Assembly: GCA_963708905.1 (NCBI GenBank)
Contig: CAVPUV010000073.1
Location: 10,026-74,025, forward strand
From: SHZL01 sp963708905
Lineage (GTDB): Bacteria; Pseudomonadota; Gammaproteobacteria; Xanthomonadales; SZUA-36
Length of the DNA stretch: 64,000 bases
Direction: 5' to 3'
Under the pieces are notes generated by a model. It searched no databases. It was not told the origin of the DNA and saw only the letters and a list, made by a program, of their open reading frames with translations. The position numbers were made by a program, and so were the translations under genes. Each line of letters opens with the position of its first letter. Within the stretch, counting starts at the first letter, position 1. Positions 26,911 to 35,836 of this stretch are shown here, piece by piece.

Positions 26911-28140
26911 ATGCGAAAGCTTGTGCGATTCATCCTGCCGTTGGGCCTGATCGCGGGCTCCATCGTCATGGTCATCGGCCTGGTCGCGCTGGCAAAAAGC
27001 AAACACTCCGGGAAGAAAGAGGAGGCGACCGCGGCCGTGCCGGTTGAAGCCGTCACCGCCCACCGGCAATCCCTTAATTTTTCGGTGATTTCACAGGGCA
27101 CCGTACAACCACGCACGGAAACGGTACTGGCAGCGGAAGTTCCGGGCAAAATCGTGGACGTATCGCCCAACTTCATCGCCGGCGGTTTTTTTCGCCGGGA
27201 CGAGGTTCTGCTGCAGATCGACCCCAGTGACTATGACACCGGTCTCAAACGGGCTCAAGCCAACCTGGCCTCGCGCAAAGCGCAGTATTCCGATCAAAAA
27301 GCGCGCTCCGAACAGGCCCTGAAAGACTGGCAGAACCTCGGCCGCCAGGGAGAACCTTCCGACCTGACCCTGCACAAGCCGCAATTGGCTGAAGCCCTGG
27401 CCGCGGTGCAGGCTGCCGAAGCGGACGTGCAAAAGGCCGAACGCGATCTGCTGCGCACCAGCATCAAACTGCCTTACGACGGCCTGGTGCGGGCGAAACA
27501 GGTGGACCTGGGCCAGTATGTCGGTCCCGGCACGCCACTGGGTGTTACTTTCGCCATTGCCACCGCTGAAATCCGTCTGCCCCTTTCCAGCCGGGATATC
27601 GCCTACCTGCAATTGCCGTCGGCCACCGACCTGAACGAGTCCAACCGGCCAAAAGTGCGCCTGACCGCCGCCAGCAGCGGCATCAGCGGGCGGTGGCAGG
27701 CCGAGATCATCCGCACCGAGGGCGTGGTGGATGAAACCAGCCGCGTGATCTACGCCGTTGCGCAGATCGTCGACCCCTATGCGGTGCTGGGCAAAAGCGA
27801 TCAATCCGAACTCAAGGTGGGTACCTTTGTGCGGGCGGAAATCCAGGGGCTGCGCGCCGAAAATGTGATCGTTCTTCCCCGCTCCGTACTGCGGGAAAAT
27901 GATACCGTGCTGGTGGCGAACGCCGAGCACAAACTGGAAGTCCGGCCGGTCGAGGTACTGCGTGCAGAACCGCAAACGGTGTACATCAGCCATGGTATCG
28001 AGGACGGAGAGCAGGTGATCAGCACGGCCATGGATGCGCCGGTCCCCGGCACCTTGCTGGCCATCAGTGGTGAAACGGCCACTGCAAAAAGGCCAGCAGC
28101 GGCGCAGTCACACGACACCGGCACAAAGGAACTGCCATGA
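26911..28140 (+). CDS. RND efflux periplasmic adaptor (membrane fusion protein)
   Basis: AcrA/MexA-type adaptor joining an RND pump to an outer-membrane channel. N-terminal helix about residues 7-29 (inner-membrane anchor, no lipobox); lipoyl half-motif VLAAEVPGKIVDVSPNFIAGG; coiled coil about 105-165; second lipoyl half LLRTSIKLPYDGLVRAKQVDLG; beta-barrel domain to the end. 409 aa. Its TGA overlaps the pump ATG (ATGA). No outer-membrane factor is encoded beside it. Confidence 0.92.
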   Translation: MRKLVRFILPLGLIAGSIVMVIGLVALAKSKHSGKKEEATAAVPVEAVTAHRQSLNFSVISQGTVQPRTETVLAAEVPGKIVDVSPNFIAGGFFRRDEVLLQIDPSDYDTGLKRAQANLASRKAQYSDQKARSEQALKDWQNLGRQGEPSDLTLHKPQLAEALAAVQAAEADVQKAERDLLRTSIKLPYDGLVRAKQVDLGQYVGPGTPLGVTFAIATAEIRLPLSSRDIAYLQLPSATDLNESNRPKVRLTAASSGISGRWQAEIIRTEGVVDETSRVIYAVAQIVDPYAVLGKSDQSELKVGTFVRAEIQGLRAENVIVLPRSVLRENDTVLVANAEHKLEVRPVEVLRAEPQTVYISHGIEDGEQVISTAMDAPVPGTLLAISGETATAKRPAAAQSHDTGTKELP

Positions 28141-31100
28141 GAGGCCCGGGACAGAGCCCCTTTGGCTCACTGATCGACTGGTTCGCCGCAAACCCGGTGG
28201 CAGCCAACCTGTTGATGCTCATTCTTCTCGCCGGTGGCATTTTCAACGTGTTCACGATCAAGAAAGAGATCCAGCCCCGGGTTGAAACCAATTTCATCAA
28301 TGTTTCAGTGCCCTTCCTGGGCGCCACGCCACAGGATGTGGAGGAAGGCGTCGTGGTCAAAATCGAGGAGGCCATCCAGGATATCGAAGGCATCAAGGAA
28401 ATCGTCTCCAACGCCAACCGGGGTGTGGGGAGCATTGACATCGAGGTCAACGCGGATTACGCGGTGACCGAGGTCATGGACCAGGTCAAAAACCGGGTCG
28501 ATGCCATCTCGACCTTCCCGGACAATACCGAAAAGCCGGTCATTTCCCGCTCCACGTTTCAGCAGCAGGTGGTCATTGTTTCGGTCTACGGAGACGTGGA
28601 CGAGCGCACGCTGAAAGAGTTCGCCAAACAGGTGCGTAACGAGATCGTCACCCTGCCCGGCGTGAGCCGCGCTGAAATCCTCGGCTCGCGGGATTATGAA
28701 ATCAGCATCGAGATCAGTGAATTTGATTTACAGTCCTATGGCATGACCTTGACCGAGGTGGCGCAGGCCGTGCGCCAGGGTTCGCTCGACCTGCCGGCGG
28801 GCTCGATCCGTTCCGATTCCGGTGATGTACTGGTGCGGACCAAGGGCCAGGCCTACACCGGCGCGGACTTTGAAAAAATCGTCGTGCGCACGAACCCGGA
28901 TGGCACGCGGGTATTGTTGAAAGACATTGCCCATATCCGCGACGACTTCATCGAGTCCGACCGGTTTTCGGAATACAACAACAAACCCGCGATCTCCATC
29001 CAGGTGCTGTCGGTTGGTCAGCAGAGCGAGCTGGACATTTCCACCGCGGTGCATGCTTATGTCGAGAAAAAGAAAGCCTCCCTTCCCGCGGACCTGCAAG
29101 TGGCCGCGTGGGCTGATGTCAGCTATTACCTGCAAGGCCGCCTCGATATGATGGTCAAGAACCTGATCTTCGGCGCCGTTCTGGTGTTCCTGACCCTGGC
29201 CCTGTTTTTGCGTCTCAAGCTGGCGTTTTGGGTGATGATGGGACTGCCGGTCGCTTTCCTCGGCGCATTTTTCCTCATGCCCGGTATCAATGTGACGGTG
29301 AACATGCTCAGCCTGTTCGGTTTCATCCTGGTGCTGGGCATCATTGTCGATGATGCCATCGTCATCGGGGAGAGCGCTTACACCAACATACGCGCCAAAG
29401 GCCATTCACTGGCAAATATTCTCGAAGGCGTGCACCAGGTGGCTTTACCGGCCACGTTCGGCGTGCTGACGACAATGGCTGCGTTCATTCCCATCCTGAT
29501 GGTGTCCGGTATCGCGGGACAGTTTTTTTCCGCCATCGGCTGGGTGGTCCTCCTCTGCCTGCTGTTCTCCCTGGTGGAATCAAAACTGATCCTGCCGGCC
29601 CACCTGGCGCATATGCAGGTCAGGCACTATGAAAAAAATACCCACAATGTCCTCATCCGCTTCCAGCGGTTTTTCAGTGAAGGACTGCATCATTTCGTCG
29701 ACAACAGGTATATCCCACTGCTGCACGCGGCATTGCGCCAGCGCTACCTGACGCTGTCCATCTTTATCGCCACCTTGATTCTGTCGATCGGACTGGTGGC
29801 GGGCGGTATTCTGAGATTCGTGTTTTTCCCGGATTTTACCGCTGACTTCCTGGCGGTGACCCTGGAAATGAACGAAGGCACACCCTCTTCACTGACCCAT
29901 GCGGCGATGCAGCGGGTGCAGGCTGGCCTGTGGCAACTGGACCGCAAAATCAGTGCCGAACAGGGCGTTGAATCCGGCGCGGTGGTCAGCAGCGTGCTGT
30001 CGTTCGCGCGCAGCGATGTCGCGGGCCAGATCATCACCGAACTGGTGAAAGAAAATGATGATGTTATCAGCGGAACGGAAGTACTGCGCCGCTGGCGCGA
30101 GGAAGTCGGCGACATTCCCGGGGTCAAGACCCTGGGCTTCGAGGGCGCAACCGGAGGTCCCGGTGGTGGTCCGTCCATTTCCATCCAATTGATTGGCCCC
30201 AACATCGACCAGCTGGCACGTGCTTCGCGCGAACTGGAACGGCGCATCCGGCAATACGAGGGGGTCTATGACATTCGTAATTCCCTGGAAAGTGGCACGG
30301 CGGAAATCAAACTGAACATCAAGTCCGAGGCCGAAGCTCTGGACCTGAAACTCGCCGACCTCGCGCGGCAAATCCGGGCCGGGTTTTACGGCGAAGAAGT
30401 GCAACGCGTGCAGCGGGGACAGGATGAAGTCAAGGTCATGGTGCGCTACCCGCGCGATGAACGGGATTCGGTGGGTTACCTGGACAATGTGCGTATCCGT
30501 ACCCCGGATGGCGGATTGGTCCCGCTCCACGCGGTGGCAGAGATCGAGTTGACCAAAAGCCCGACCACCATCCAGCGTTTTGACCGGCAGCGGGCCATAC
30601 GCGTCTCGGCGGAAGTCGACAAGGAATATTTCGAGCCCGGCAAAATCACCCAGGATGTCCTCACCCAGGATCTGCCAGCCGTGCTGGCACAGTTTCCCGG
30701 CGTGCATTACAAGCTCAACGGGGCGACCGAAAGCCAGCAGGAAGTGCAACGCGACCTGGTCAAAGGGGCCCTGTTCGCCCTGTTCCTGATCTATGCCCTG
30801 ATGGCGGTGCCGCTGAAGTCGTACTCGCAACCGCTGATCATCATGTCGGTCATCCCCTTCGGCGCCATCGGCGCGCTGGTCGGGCACTGGATACTGGGCA
30901 TAGAGGTAAGCATGATGAGCTTCTTTGGCATCATCGCACTGGCCGGCGTGGTGGTGAATGACAGCCTCATTCTGGTCGATTTTGTCAATTGCGAACGTGC
31001 ACTCGGCGTGCCTCTGGAGCAGGCCGTGATGGACGCCACCCGCAAACGTTTCCGCGCCATATTGCTGACCTCCCTGACCACGTTCTTCGGACTCGTCCCC

Positions 31101-31325
31101 ATCGTTCTCGAAACCAGTCTGCAGGCGCAAATCATGATCCCGATGGCGGCATCACTGGCCTTTGGCATCCTGTTTGCGACCGTGATTACGCTGTTTCTGA
31201 TCCCGGCCCTGTACCTGATCCTGGACGATTTTGGCGGGTGGCGGCGCCGGGCGCGGAAGCGCATGCAGCCAGCAGGCTTAAAATCAACGCAGACCCGCCA
31301 GCACATTTTTACCGGCAAACCGTAA
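28137..31325 (+). CDS. RND-family efflux pump permease
   Basis: AcrB-like proton-driven inner-membrane pump, 1062 aa, with the repeated N- and C-halves (helix 1 near residue 20, porter loops, helix clusters about 335-540 and 865-1040). The proton-relay motif is intact in FILVLGIIVDDAIVIGE (two Asp). The C-terminal half carries the matching FFGIIALAGVVVNDSLILVDF. Substrate unknown. Translationally coupled to the adaptor. Confidence 0.93.
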   Translation: MRGPGQSPFGSLIDWFAANPVAANLLMLILLAGGIFNVFTIKKEIQPRVETNFINVSVPFLGATPQDVEEGVVVKIEEAIQDIEGIKEIVSNANRGVGSIDIEVNADYAVTEVMDQVKNRVDAISTFPDNTEKPVISRSTFQQQVVIVSVYGDVDERTLKEFAKQVRNEIVTLPGVSRAEILGSRDYEISIEISEFDLQSYGMTLTEVAQAVRQGSLDLPAGSIRSDSGDVLVRTKGQAYTGADFEKIVVRTNPDGTRVLLKDIAHIRDDFIESDRFSEYNNKPAISIQVLSVGQQSELDISTAVHAYVEKKKASLPADLQVAAWADVSYYLQGRLDMMVKNLIFGAVLVFLTLALFLRLKLAFWVMMGLPVAFLGAFFLMPGINVTVNMLSLFGFILVLGIIVDDAIVIGESAYTNIRAKGHSLANILEGVHQVALPATFGVLTTMAAFIPILMVSGIAGQFFSAIGWVVLLCLLFSLVESKLILPAHLAHMQVRHYEKNTHNVLIRFQRFFSEGLHHFVDNRYIPLLHAALRQRYLTLSIFIATLILSIGLVAGGILRFVFFPDFTADFLAVTLEMNEGTPSSLTHAAMQRVQAGLWQLDRKISAEQGVESGAVVSSVLSFARSDVAGQIITELVKENDDVISGTEVLRRWREEVGDIPGVKTLGFEGATGGPGGGPSISIQLIGPNIDQLARASRELERRIRQYEGVYDIRNSLESGTAEIKLNIKSEAEALDLKLADLARQIRAGFYGEEVQRVQRGQDEVKVMVRYPRDERDSVGYLDNVRIRTPDGGLVPLHAVAEIELTKSPTTIQRFDRQRAIRVSAEVDKEYFEPGKITQDVLTQDLPAVLAQFPGVHYKLNGATESQQEVQRDLVKGALFALFLIYALMAVPLKSYSQPLIIMSVIPFGAIGALVGHWILGIEVSMMSFFGIIALAGVVVNDSLILVDFVNCERALGVPLEQAVMDATRKRFRAILLTSLTTFFGLVPIVLETSLQAQIMIPMAASLAFGILFATVITLFLIPALYLILDDFGGWRRRARKRMQPAGLKSTQTRQHIFTGKP

Positions 31326-31333
31326 GCGGCACC

Positions 31334-32170
31334 ATGAACATCGGTCAACTGCTGGAACTTGCCACGCACAGGTTGGCTGCCGATCCCGCGGCTCGGCGCG
31401 AAGCAGAGATTCTGCTGGGCCATGCGCTGGAAGTAAAACGCTCCTTCCTTTATGCCAACCCCGCTATGGACGTACCGCGCCAGCGCCAGGCGCAATTCCA
31501 ACGACTGCTGCGGCGGCGCATGCAGGGCACGCCGATTGCCTACCTGACCGGAACACGCTCGTTCTGGTCGCTGGATCTGCGCATCACGCCGGCGGTGCTG
31601 ATACCCCGGCCGGAAACGGAACTGCTGGTGGAGAAAGCTCTGGAGCTGATTCCCGCGGATTCACATCAACGCCTGGCGGATCTTGGCACCGGCAGCGGCG
31701 CCATCGCGCTGGCGCTGGCGCGGGAACGGCCGCATTGCGAAATTCACGCCAGCGACTGCAGCCTGGAAGCATTGCAAGTGGCTGGTGACAACGCCCGGCG
31801 CCTGCAACTGGAACGGGTGCAATTTCATCACGGCTGGTGGACCACCCCCTTGAGCGGCCGCTTCGACCTGATCGTGAGCAACCCACCGTATATCGCGCAG
31901 GCGGATCCGCATCTGCAGCAAGGCGATTGCCGCTTTGAACCGCGGCTGGCGCTGTCGCCAGGAGCAGATGGTCTCAGCGCCTTGCGGCAGATCGCCGCCG
32001 AGGCGCATGAATTATTGGTGGAAGGCGGCTGGCTGCTGCTGGAGCATGGCTACGACCAGGGAGCGGCGGTGCGATCTATCCTTGATGCTGCCGCTTATTT
32101 GGACATTGCCACCTATCGTGACCTGGCAGGCATTGAACGGATCTGCGTCGGCCGCAAGCGGCCATTGTGA
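31334..32170 (+). CDS. prmC: Peptide chain release factor N5-glutamine methyltransferase
   Basis: Methylates the GGQ Gln of RF1/RF2. The ORF is open upstream over the pump gene, but MNIGQLLELATHRL at 31334 is the family start, giving 278 aa. N-terminal helical domain; PRPETELLVEKAL; SAM motif LADLGTGSGAIALALA; catalytic IVSNPPYIAQ. Starts 8 bp after the RND pump stop, an odd neighbour for prmC, which usually follows prfA. Confidence 0.94.
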   Translation: MNIGQLLELATHRLAADPAARREAEILLGHALEVKRSFLYANPAMDVPRQRQAQFQRLLRRRMQGTPIAYLTGTRSFWSLDLRITPAVLIPRPETELLVEKALELIPADSHQRLADLGTGSGAIALALARERPHCEIHASDCSLEALQVAGDNARRLQLERVQFHHGWWTTPLSGRFDLIVSNPPYIAQADPHLQQGDCRFEPRLALSPGADGLSALRQIAAEAHELLVEGGWLLLEHGYDQGAAVRSILDAAAYLDIATYRDLAGIERICVGRKRPL

Positions 32171-32374
32171 AGGGATGCACCGGTGCCGCATAGAGGCCAT
32201 GGATGGCCGGGAGCGGCCTCCTACTATTTGAAATCTCTGAGCCCAAAAACCAGAACAGACCGGCATCCTGCCAGTCTGTTGGTTTAAAGCGCCTGTGTGT
32301 GATGGCTGCTACTCTACGCAAACTGTAAATAAATGTCAATATACGTCAGTAAACATATACGTCAGTAAACAGGG

Positions 32375-32917
32375 TCAGCTTCCATTCCCTGAACCTGACC
32401 CCGGAGTAAACTTTCTCACCGCCGCCAGACCGGCGCCCAGCATCACCGCGATCATCAGAACCAGGCCGTAGCGGTTCAGCATATCGATTCTTTTAACGAC
32501 TTTGGTATTGACCATGGTGCATTCGACATCCTGGCCAGGAATCACCAGCAAGCCATGGCAGTCCGTGGCATCGGCAATAAAGGTATCCCGCTCGATCTCG
32601 TGCACGCTGCAGAATATGCCGTCTGCCGGCACCTGTTCGATCTGCCAGCCATCCGGGTGGTCACGGTTGATGAAGCGTGGTTCGAATGGTGTTCTTGGGG
32701 GGCACGAGAGGTGAATTTCGACATCCGCTTCATCCCCTGAAGCCCCGATCCACTTCTTGTACACCTGCAGACCCACCATGGCGTGGTCCATTGCTGGAGC
32801 CGCGGCGCTGGCGTTGGCGGCAGCCACAGCCGCCTGACAGCACAGCAGCAGCGTGGTGAGAAGCAAGGCTATAAAAAATCCCCGCGGCGCATGGGCAGCC
32901 GCGGGGATTTTCATCAT
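32375..32917 (-). CDS. Secreted protein with IPTL-CTERM-like tail
   Basis: 180 aa, not recognised as a known family. Signal peptide (FFIALLLTTLLLCCQAAVA), a domain with several Cys and a VECTMVNTKVV end, then a C-terminal helix MLNRYGLVLMIAVMLGAGLAAVRKF that matches the pattern of the IPTL-CTERM tail of its neighbour (IPTLSQYGMAIMALL). The tail after RKF is low complexity (PGSGSGNGS) and is encoded in a small palindrome (GGGGTCAGGTTC...). An intrinsic-terminator hairpin overlaps its start; see findings. Confidence 0.7.
   Translation of the reverse strand: MMKIPAAAHAPRGFFIALLLTTLLLCCQAAVAAANASAAAPAMDHAMVGLQVYKKWIGASGDEADVEIHLSCPPRTPFEPRFINRDHPDGWQIEQVPADGIFCSVHEIERDTFIADATDCHGLLVIPGQDVECTMVNTKVVKRIDMLNRYGLVLMIAVMLGAGLAAVRKFTPGSGSGNGS
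32875..32911 (-). terminator. Intrinsic terminator of the IPTL-CTERM gene, overlapping the next start codon
   Basis: Minus-strand reading: perfect 14-bp stem AAAATCCCCGCGGC / GCCGCGGGGATTTT with a 9-nt loop, followed by a T-run. It lies 35 bp after the stop of the 32946-33776 gene and directly after the ATG codons at 32912-32917. Confidence 0.85.
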
Positions 32918-32945
32918 CTTAACAGCGTAGCGTTGTCTTCAATGA

Positions 32946-33776
32946 TCAGACAAAGCGACGGAAGCCAACAAAGCCCACGCCCAGCATCAGCAGCGCCATG
33001 ATCGCCATGCCATACTGGCTCAGCGTCGGGATGCCTTCGAAGAACACCGTGTTGGTGACGGTGCAGCTGTCACCCTGGTTGATGTCTATATGCAGCGAAT
33101 TGCATCCGTTGTCGACTTCGATGGCGCTGTCAAAGACGTCTTCGTCTACGCTGCAGTTCGTACCGCCATCCCAGTCAGGGATAACACCAAAGGTGAAAGT
33201 CTGGTCTGCGGTGCCATCTGAACCTTGAATTTGATCGTCGTCGCCATTATCGCAGGACAGCGTGAGCGAGTATTCTGAATCCAGCGCATCGCCGCTGTCC
33301 AGATTGTCGATGACCCAGTCCTTGGTAACCGAGATGGTGACCGAGTCCGGGCTGTTGGTGATGTCACAAACGTTCATATCGCCTGATTCATAATTGCTGG
33401 AATCGACGTTATCAAAAAAACATCCCTGACCGTCACCACCGTCGACGCTACTTTCATCGGCGAATTCCGATGTTGCAACATACGCGGCAGTGTAGCCAGC
33501 AGCTTCCGTTTCCCACACGCGGCAGTTCAGCTGGCCCTGATCGAAGCTCTCGACGACGAATTCGACGGCGAAGACTCCGGCAGCGGCGACTTGGGACTGA
33601 CTAAGGGGGACACCGGTGTTACAGGAAATATTGTATGTAAGCGGGGTTATATCGTTACCGTCGGCGAAAGTTTTGTTCACGCTGAAGGTTGCCCGGCTGT
33701 CTACCGTTTGTGCAAACGCACTGGCTGGCAACAGAACAGCCGCGAGCAGGATAAAAAATACGCGTTGAATAGTCAT
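32946..33776 (-). CDS. IPTL-CTERM sorting-signal secreted protein
   Basis: 276 aa exported protein. Sec signal peptide VFFILLAAVLLPASAFAQ, a Cys-containing extracellular part with repeated beta-type segments (TYNISCNTGVPL, SLTLSCDNGDD, VTNTVFF), and a C-terminal tail EGIPTLSQYGMAIMALLMLG followed by FRRFV. That is the IPTL-CTERM signal, thought to be handled by an exosortase/archaeosortase-type system (none is encoded here). Start ATG 33776 has GGAGAAATAA just upstream. Strong promoter at 33991-34019. Confidence 0.82.
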   Translation of the reverse strand: MTIQRVFFILLAAVLLPASAFAQTVDSRATFSVNKTFADGNDITPLTYNISCNTGVPLSQSQVAAAGVFAVEFVVESFDQGQLNCRVWETEAAGYTAAYVATSEFADESSVDGGDGQGCFFDNVDSSNYESGDMNVCDITNSPDSVTISVTKDWVIDNLDSGDALDSEYSLTLSCDNGDDDQIQGSDGTADQTFTFGVIPDWDGGTNCSVDEDVFDSAIEVDNGCNSLHIDINQGDSCTVTNTVFFEGIPTLSQYGMAIMALLMLGVGFVGFRRFV

Positions 33777-33990
33777 TTATTTCTCCATTATCGGGATTTC
33801 GGCTGCCGTTTATTACCACCGGCGTCTATTACCACCAGGGCAACACGTGCACGCCAACCTTTAACACTCCAAAAAGCAGGCATTTCAAACACTTCCAAAA
33901 TAAAAACGCCTTACTCTGATGCGGGGCGGGAAACTCGGCAGCCTGTAGAAGCACTGTTCCGGGCGCTGCTTCCCAAACCCGTTGGCCGGG

Positions 33991-34019
33991 ATTATCCGGC
34001 AAATGTCAAGTAATGTCAA
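33991..34019 (-). promoter_or_regulatory. Near-consensus sigma-70 promoter for the IPTL-CTERM gene
   Basis: Minus strand: TTGACA at 34019-34014, exactly 17-bp spacer, GATAAT at 33996-33991. It implies a roughly 200-nt leader before the start at 33776. The leader contains GGTGGTAATAGACGCC followed by GGTGGTAATAAACGGC, a short direct repeat, about 30-60 nt upstream of the start. Confidence 0.7.
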
Positions 34020-34040
34020 TTTCGGTCGGCGTTTTTTTTA

Positions 34041-34060
34041 CCCGGAAAGTCCATCAGGGG
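34041..34060. repeat. Solitary MITE end (AACCCGG family) at the rmuC stop
   Basis: ACCCGGAAAGTCCATCAGG matches the terminal repeat of the map-proximal element at 26599-26761. No partner end is seen nearby. The rmuC stop codon (34054-34056) lies inside it, so the last rmuC codons come from repeat sequence. Confidence 0.7.
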
Positions 34061-35361
34061 GCGCCGGACTGTTCCACCAGCCCGGGATCCAGCTGCTTGC
34101 TGTTGCGCGCACCCAGGTCGCGCAGCATTTCGGTCTGTCGCAGCAGGTTACCGCTGCCACTGGACAACTGGCTGAAGGCCTCGTCGTAACTTTGCTGTGC
34201 CTGCCGCAAGCGATCACCCACGGCGCGCAGATTGTCGACGAAACCGGCGAATTTGTCATACAGTAAACCCGCGCGGCTGGCGATTTCCAGGGCGTTGCTG
34301 TTTTGCTTGTGTATGGACCAGACCGCAGCCACGGTGCGCAACGTTACCAGCAGGTTGGTCGGCGACAGCAGCGCCACTTTGCGCTCCAGCGCATACACCG
34401 GCAGTTCGGGGTCGGACTGCAATGCCTCGATCAGCGCCGCCTCGATAGGAATAAACAACAACACGAAATCCAGCGCCTGCAGTTCAGGCAATTCGGCATA
34501 GCGCTTTTCGCTCAGGTTCCTGATATGGGCGCGCAGGGCCTGGACATGGTCTTTTAAATGTGTGGCCCGGATGTGCTCATCGGCTTCCGACTGATAACGT
34601 GTCCAGGCATTGAGCGAGACTTTCGCATCCATGATGATGGACTTGCCCGCGGGCAGGTACAGCACCAGGTCCGGTTGCAAGCGCTGTCCGCTGGCGCTGG
34701 TCACGGCGACCTGGGTGGCGTATTCACGGCCTTTTTCCAGGCCGGCCAGATTCAGCAGGCGCTCCAGTTGCTGTTCCCCCCAATTGCCCTGGGCCTTGGC
34801 GTTGGAGGTCAATGCCCGCGTCAGCCTGGTGGCATCATCATGCAGGCGCACGTTGAGATGTTCCAGATCGCGCAGCCTGGCCTGCAACACCTGGTGCTGG
34901 GCCGTTTCGTTCTTGTGCGTCTCGGTCACGGTATTGCGAAACTCGATGATCCTCTGGTTGAGCGGGTTGAGCAGTGCATCCAGTTGCTTGCGATTGAGAT
35001 CGGATAATTTCTCCGAACGTTCCGCGAAAATTTTTCCAGCCAGCCGTTCAAAATTTTCCGTCAGGCGCTGCTCCGCCTGCTCCAGTGTGGCGATCTGTTC
35101 GCGGAAATGTTCCTCACGATCCACCGCGCGCGTTTGCAGGATGGCGCACTGCTGCTGTGATCGGGATAATTCGGACAGCGCCTGCTGCAACCTCGATTCC
35201 ATTGCAACGGTGCCGGCTTGCAAACGCCCTTGCTCCGCACGCACGGCGCGGCGCGAAGCGAACCAGGCCAGCAGCACCGCCAGTAACAAGCCGAACAGCA
35301 GTCCGGCCCAAAACCCGGCCTGGGGACTGGTCACACCCTGGCCGATCAACCATTCATTCAT
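34054..35361 (-). CDS. rmuC: DNA recombination protein RmuC
   Basis: N-terminal membrane helix (FWAGLLFGLLLAVLLAWFASRR), long coiled coil about 45-130, then the RmuC nuclease-like domain with ARLRDLEHLNVRLHDDATRLTRAL, NWGEQQLERLLNLAGL, LQPDLVLYLPAGKSIIMDAKV and LLSPTNLLVTLRTVAAVW. 435 aa. Implicated in limiting inversions or recombination (family knowledge). Its start overlaps the end of the MazG-like gene by 4 bp. Confidence 0.92.
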   Translation of the reverse strand: MNEWLIGQGVTSPQAGFWAGLLFGLLLAVLLAWFASRRAVRAEQGRLQAGTVAMESRLQQALSELSRSQQQCAILQTRAVDREEHFREQIATLEQAEQRLTENFERLAGKIFAERSEKLSDLNRKQLDALLNPLNQRIIEFRNTVTETHKNETAQHQVLQARLRDLEHLNVRLHDDATRLTRALTSNAKAQGNWGEQQLERLLNLAGLEKGREYATQVAVTSASGQRLQPDLVLYLPAGKSIIMDAKVSLNAWTRYQSEADEHIRATHLKDHVQALRAHIRNLSEKRYAELPELQALDFVLLFIPIEAALIEALQSDPELPVYALERKVALLSPTNLLVTLRTVAAVWSIHKQNSNALEIASRAGLLYDKFAGFVDNLRAVGDRLRQAQQSYDEAFSQLSSGSGNLLRQTEMLRDLGARNSKQLDPGLVEQSGAP

Positions 35362-35774
35362 GCTGCAGGGTACTCAGCGGCTTTCACTTGTTGCCACAAT
35401 GCTTCCATTTCATCCAGCGCCATCATGCCCAGCCGTTCGCGGTTCCCTGCCAGGCGTTCCAGCGCCCGGAAACGCCGCTCGAACTTGGTATTGGCCCGGC
35501 ACAGTGCGGCAGCCGGATCGACTTTCAGCTGACGCGCCAGGTTGACCACAACAAACAATAAATCGCCCAGTTCGTCCTCGACTTGCACTGCATCGCCGCT
35601 CGCCATGGCTGCAAGCAATTCATTGGTTTCTTCCTGCAGTTTGTCCAGCACCGGAGCAGGCGCTGCCCAATCAAAACCGGCGCCGGCAGCCTGCTGCTGC
35701 AGTTTGACCGCGCGCTGCAGATCGGCCAGGTCGTGCGAAATGCCGTCCATCAGGCTGATGCTGTCGATACTCAT
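35358..35774 (-). CDS. Single-domain MazG-like nucleotide pyrophosphohydrolase
   Basis: 138 aa containing one MazG fold: KLQEETNELLAAM (EExxE) and VEDELGDLLFVVVNLAR (ExxD). E. coli MazG has two such domains in about 263 aa; this resembles its C-terminal half (FDWAAPAPVLDKLQEE, and DPAAALCRANTKFERRFR). The N-terminal GCPWD half is absent and not visible upstream. Probably hydrolyses NTPs/dNTPs; could be a natural short form or a truncated mazG. Confidence 0.82.
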   Translation of the reverse strand: MSIDSISLMDGISHDLADLQRAVKLQQQAAGAGFDWAAPAPVLDKLQEETNELLAAMASGDAVQVEDELGDLLFVVVNLARQLKVDPAAALCRANTKFERRFRALERLAGNRERLGMMALDEMEALWQQVKAAEYPAA

Positions 35775-35836
35775 GTTTATCGGTGTCGTTCATGTTGCGG
35801 TCCTATGGCATGCGAGCAGTCTGCAGCAGCTGCGGG

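Noticed and set aside
26586..27176. N-terminal extension of methionine aminopeptidase by 197 residues
   Set aside because: The extension runs through a MITE and overlaps the start of the divergent RND adaptor; the family start is at 26585.
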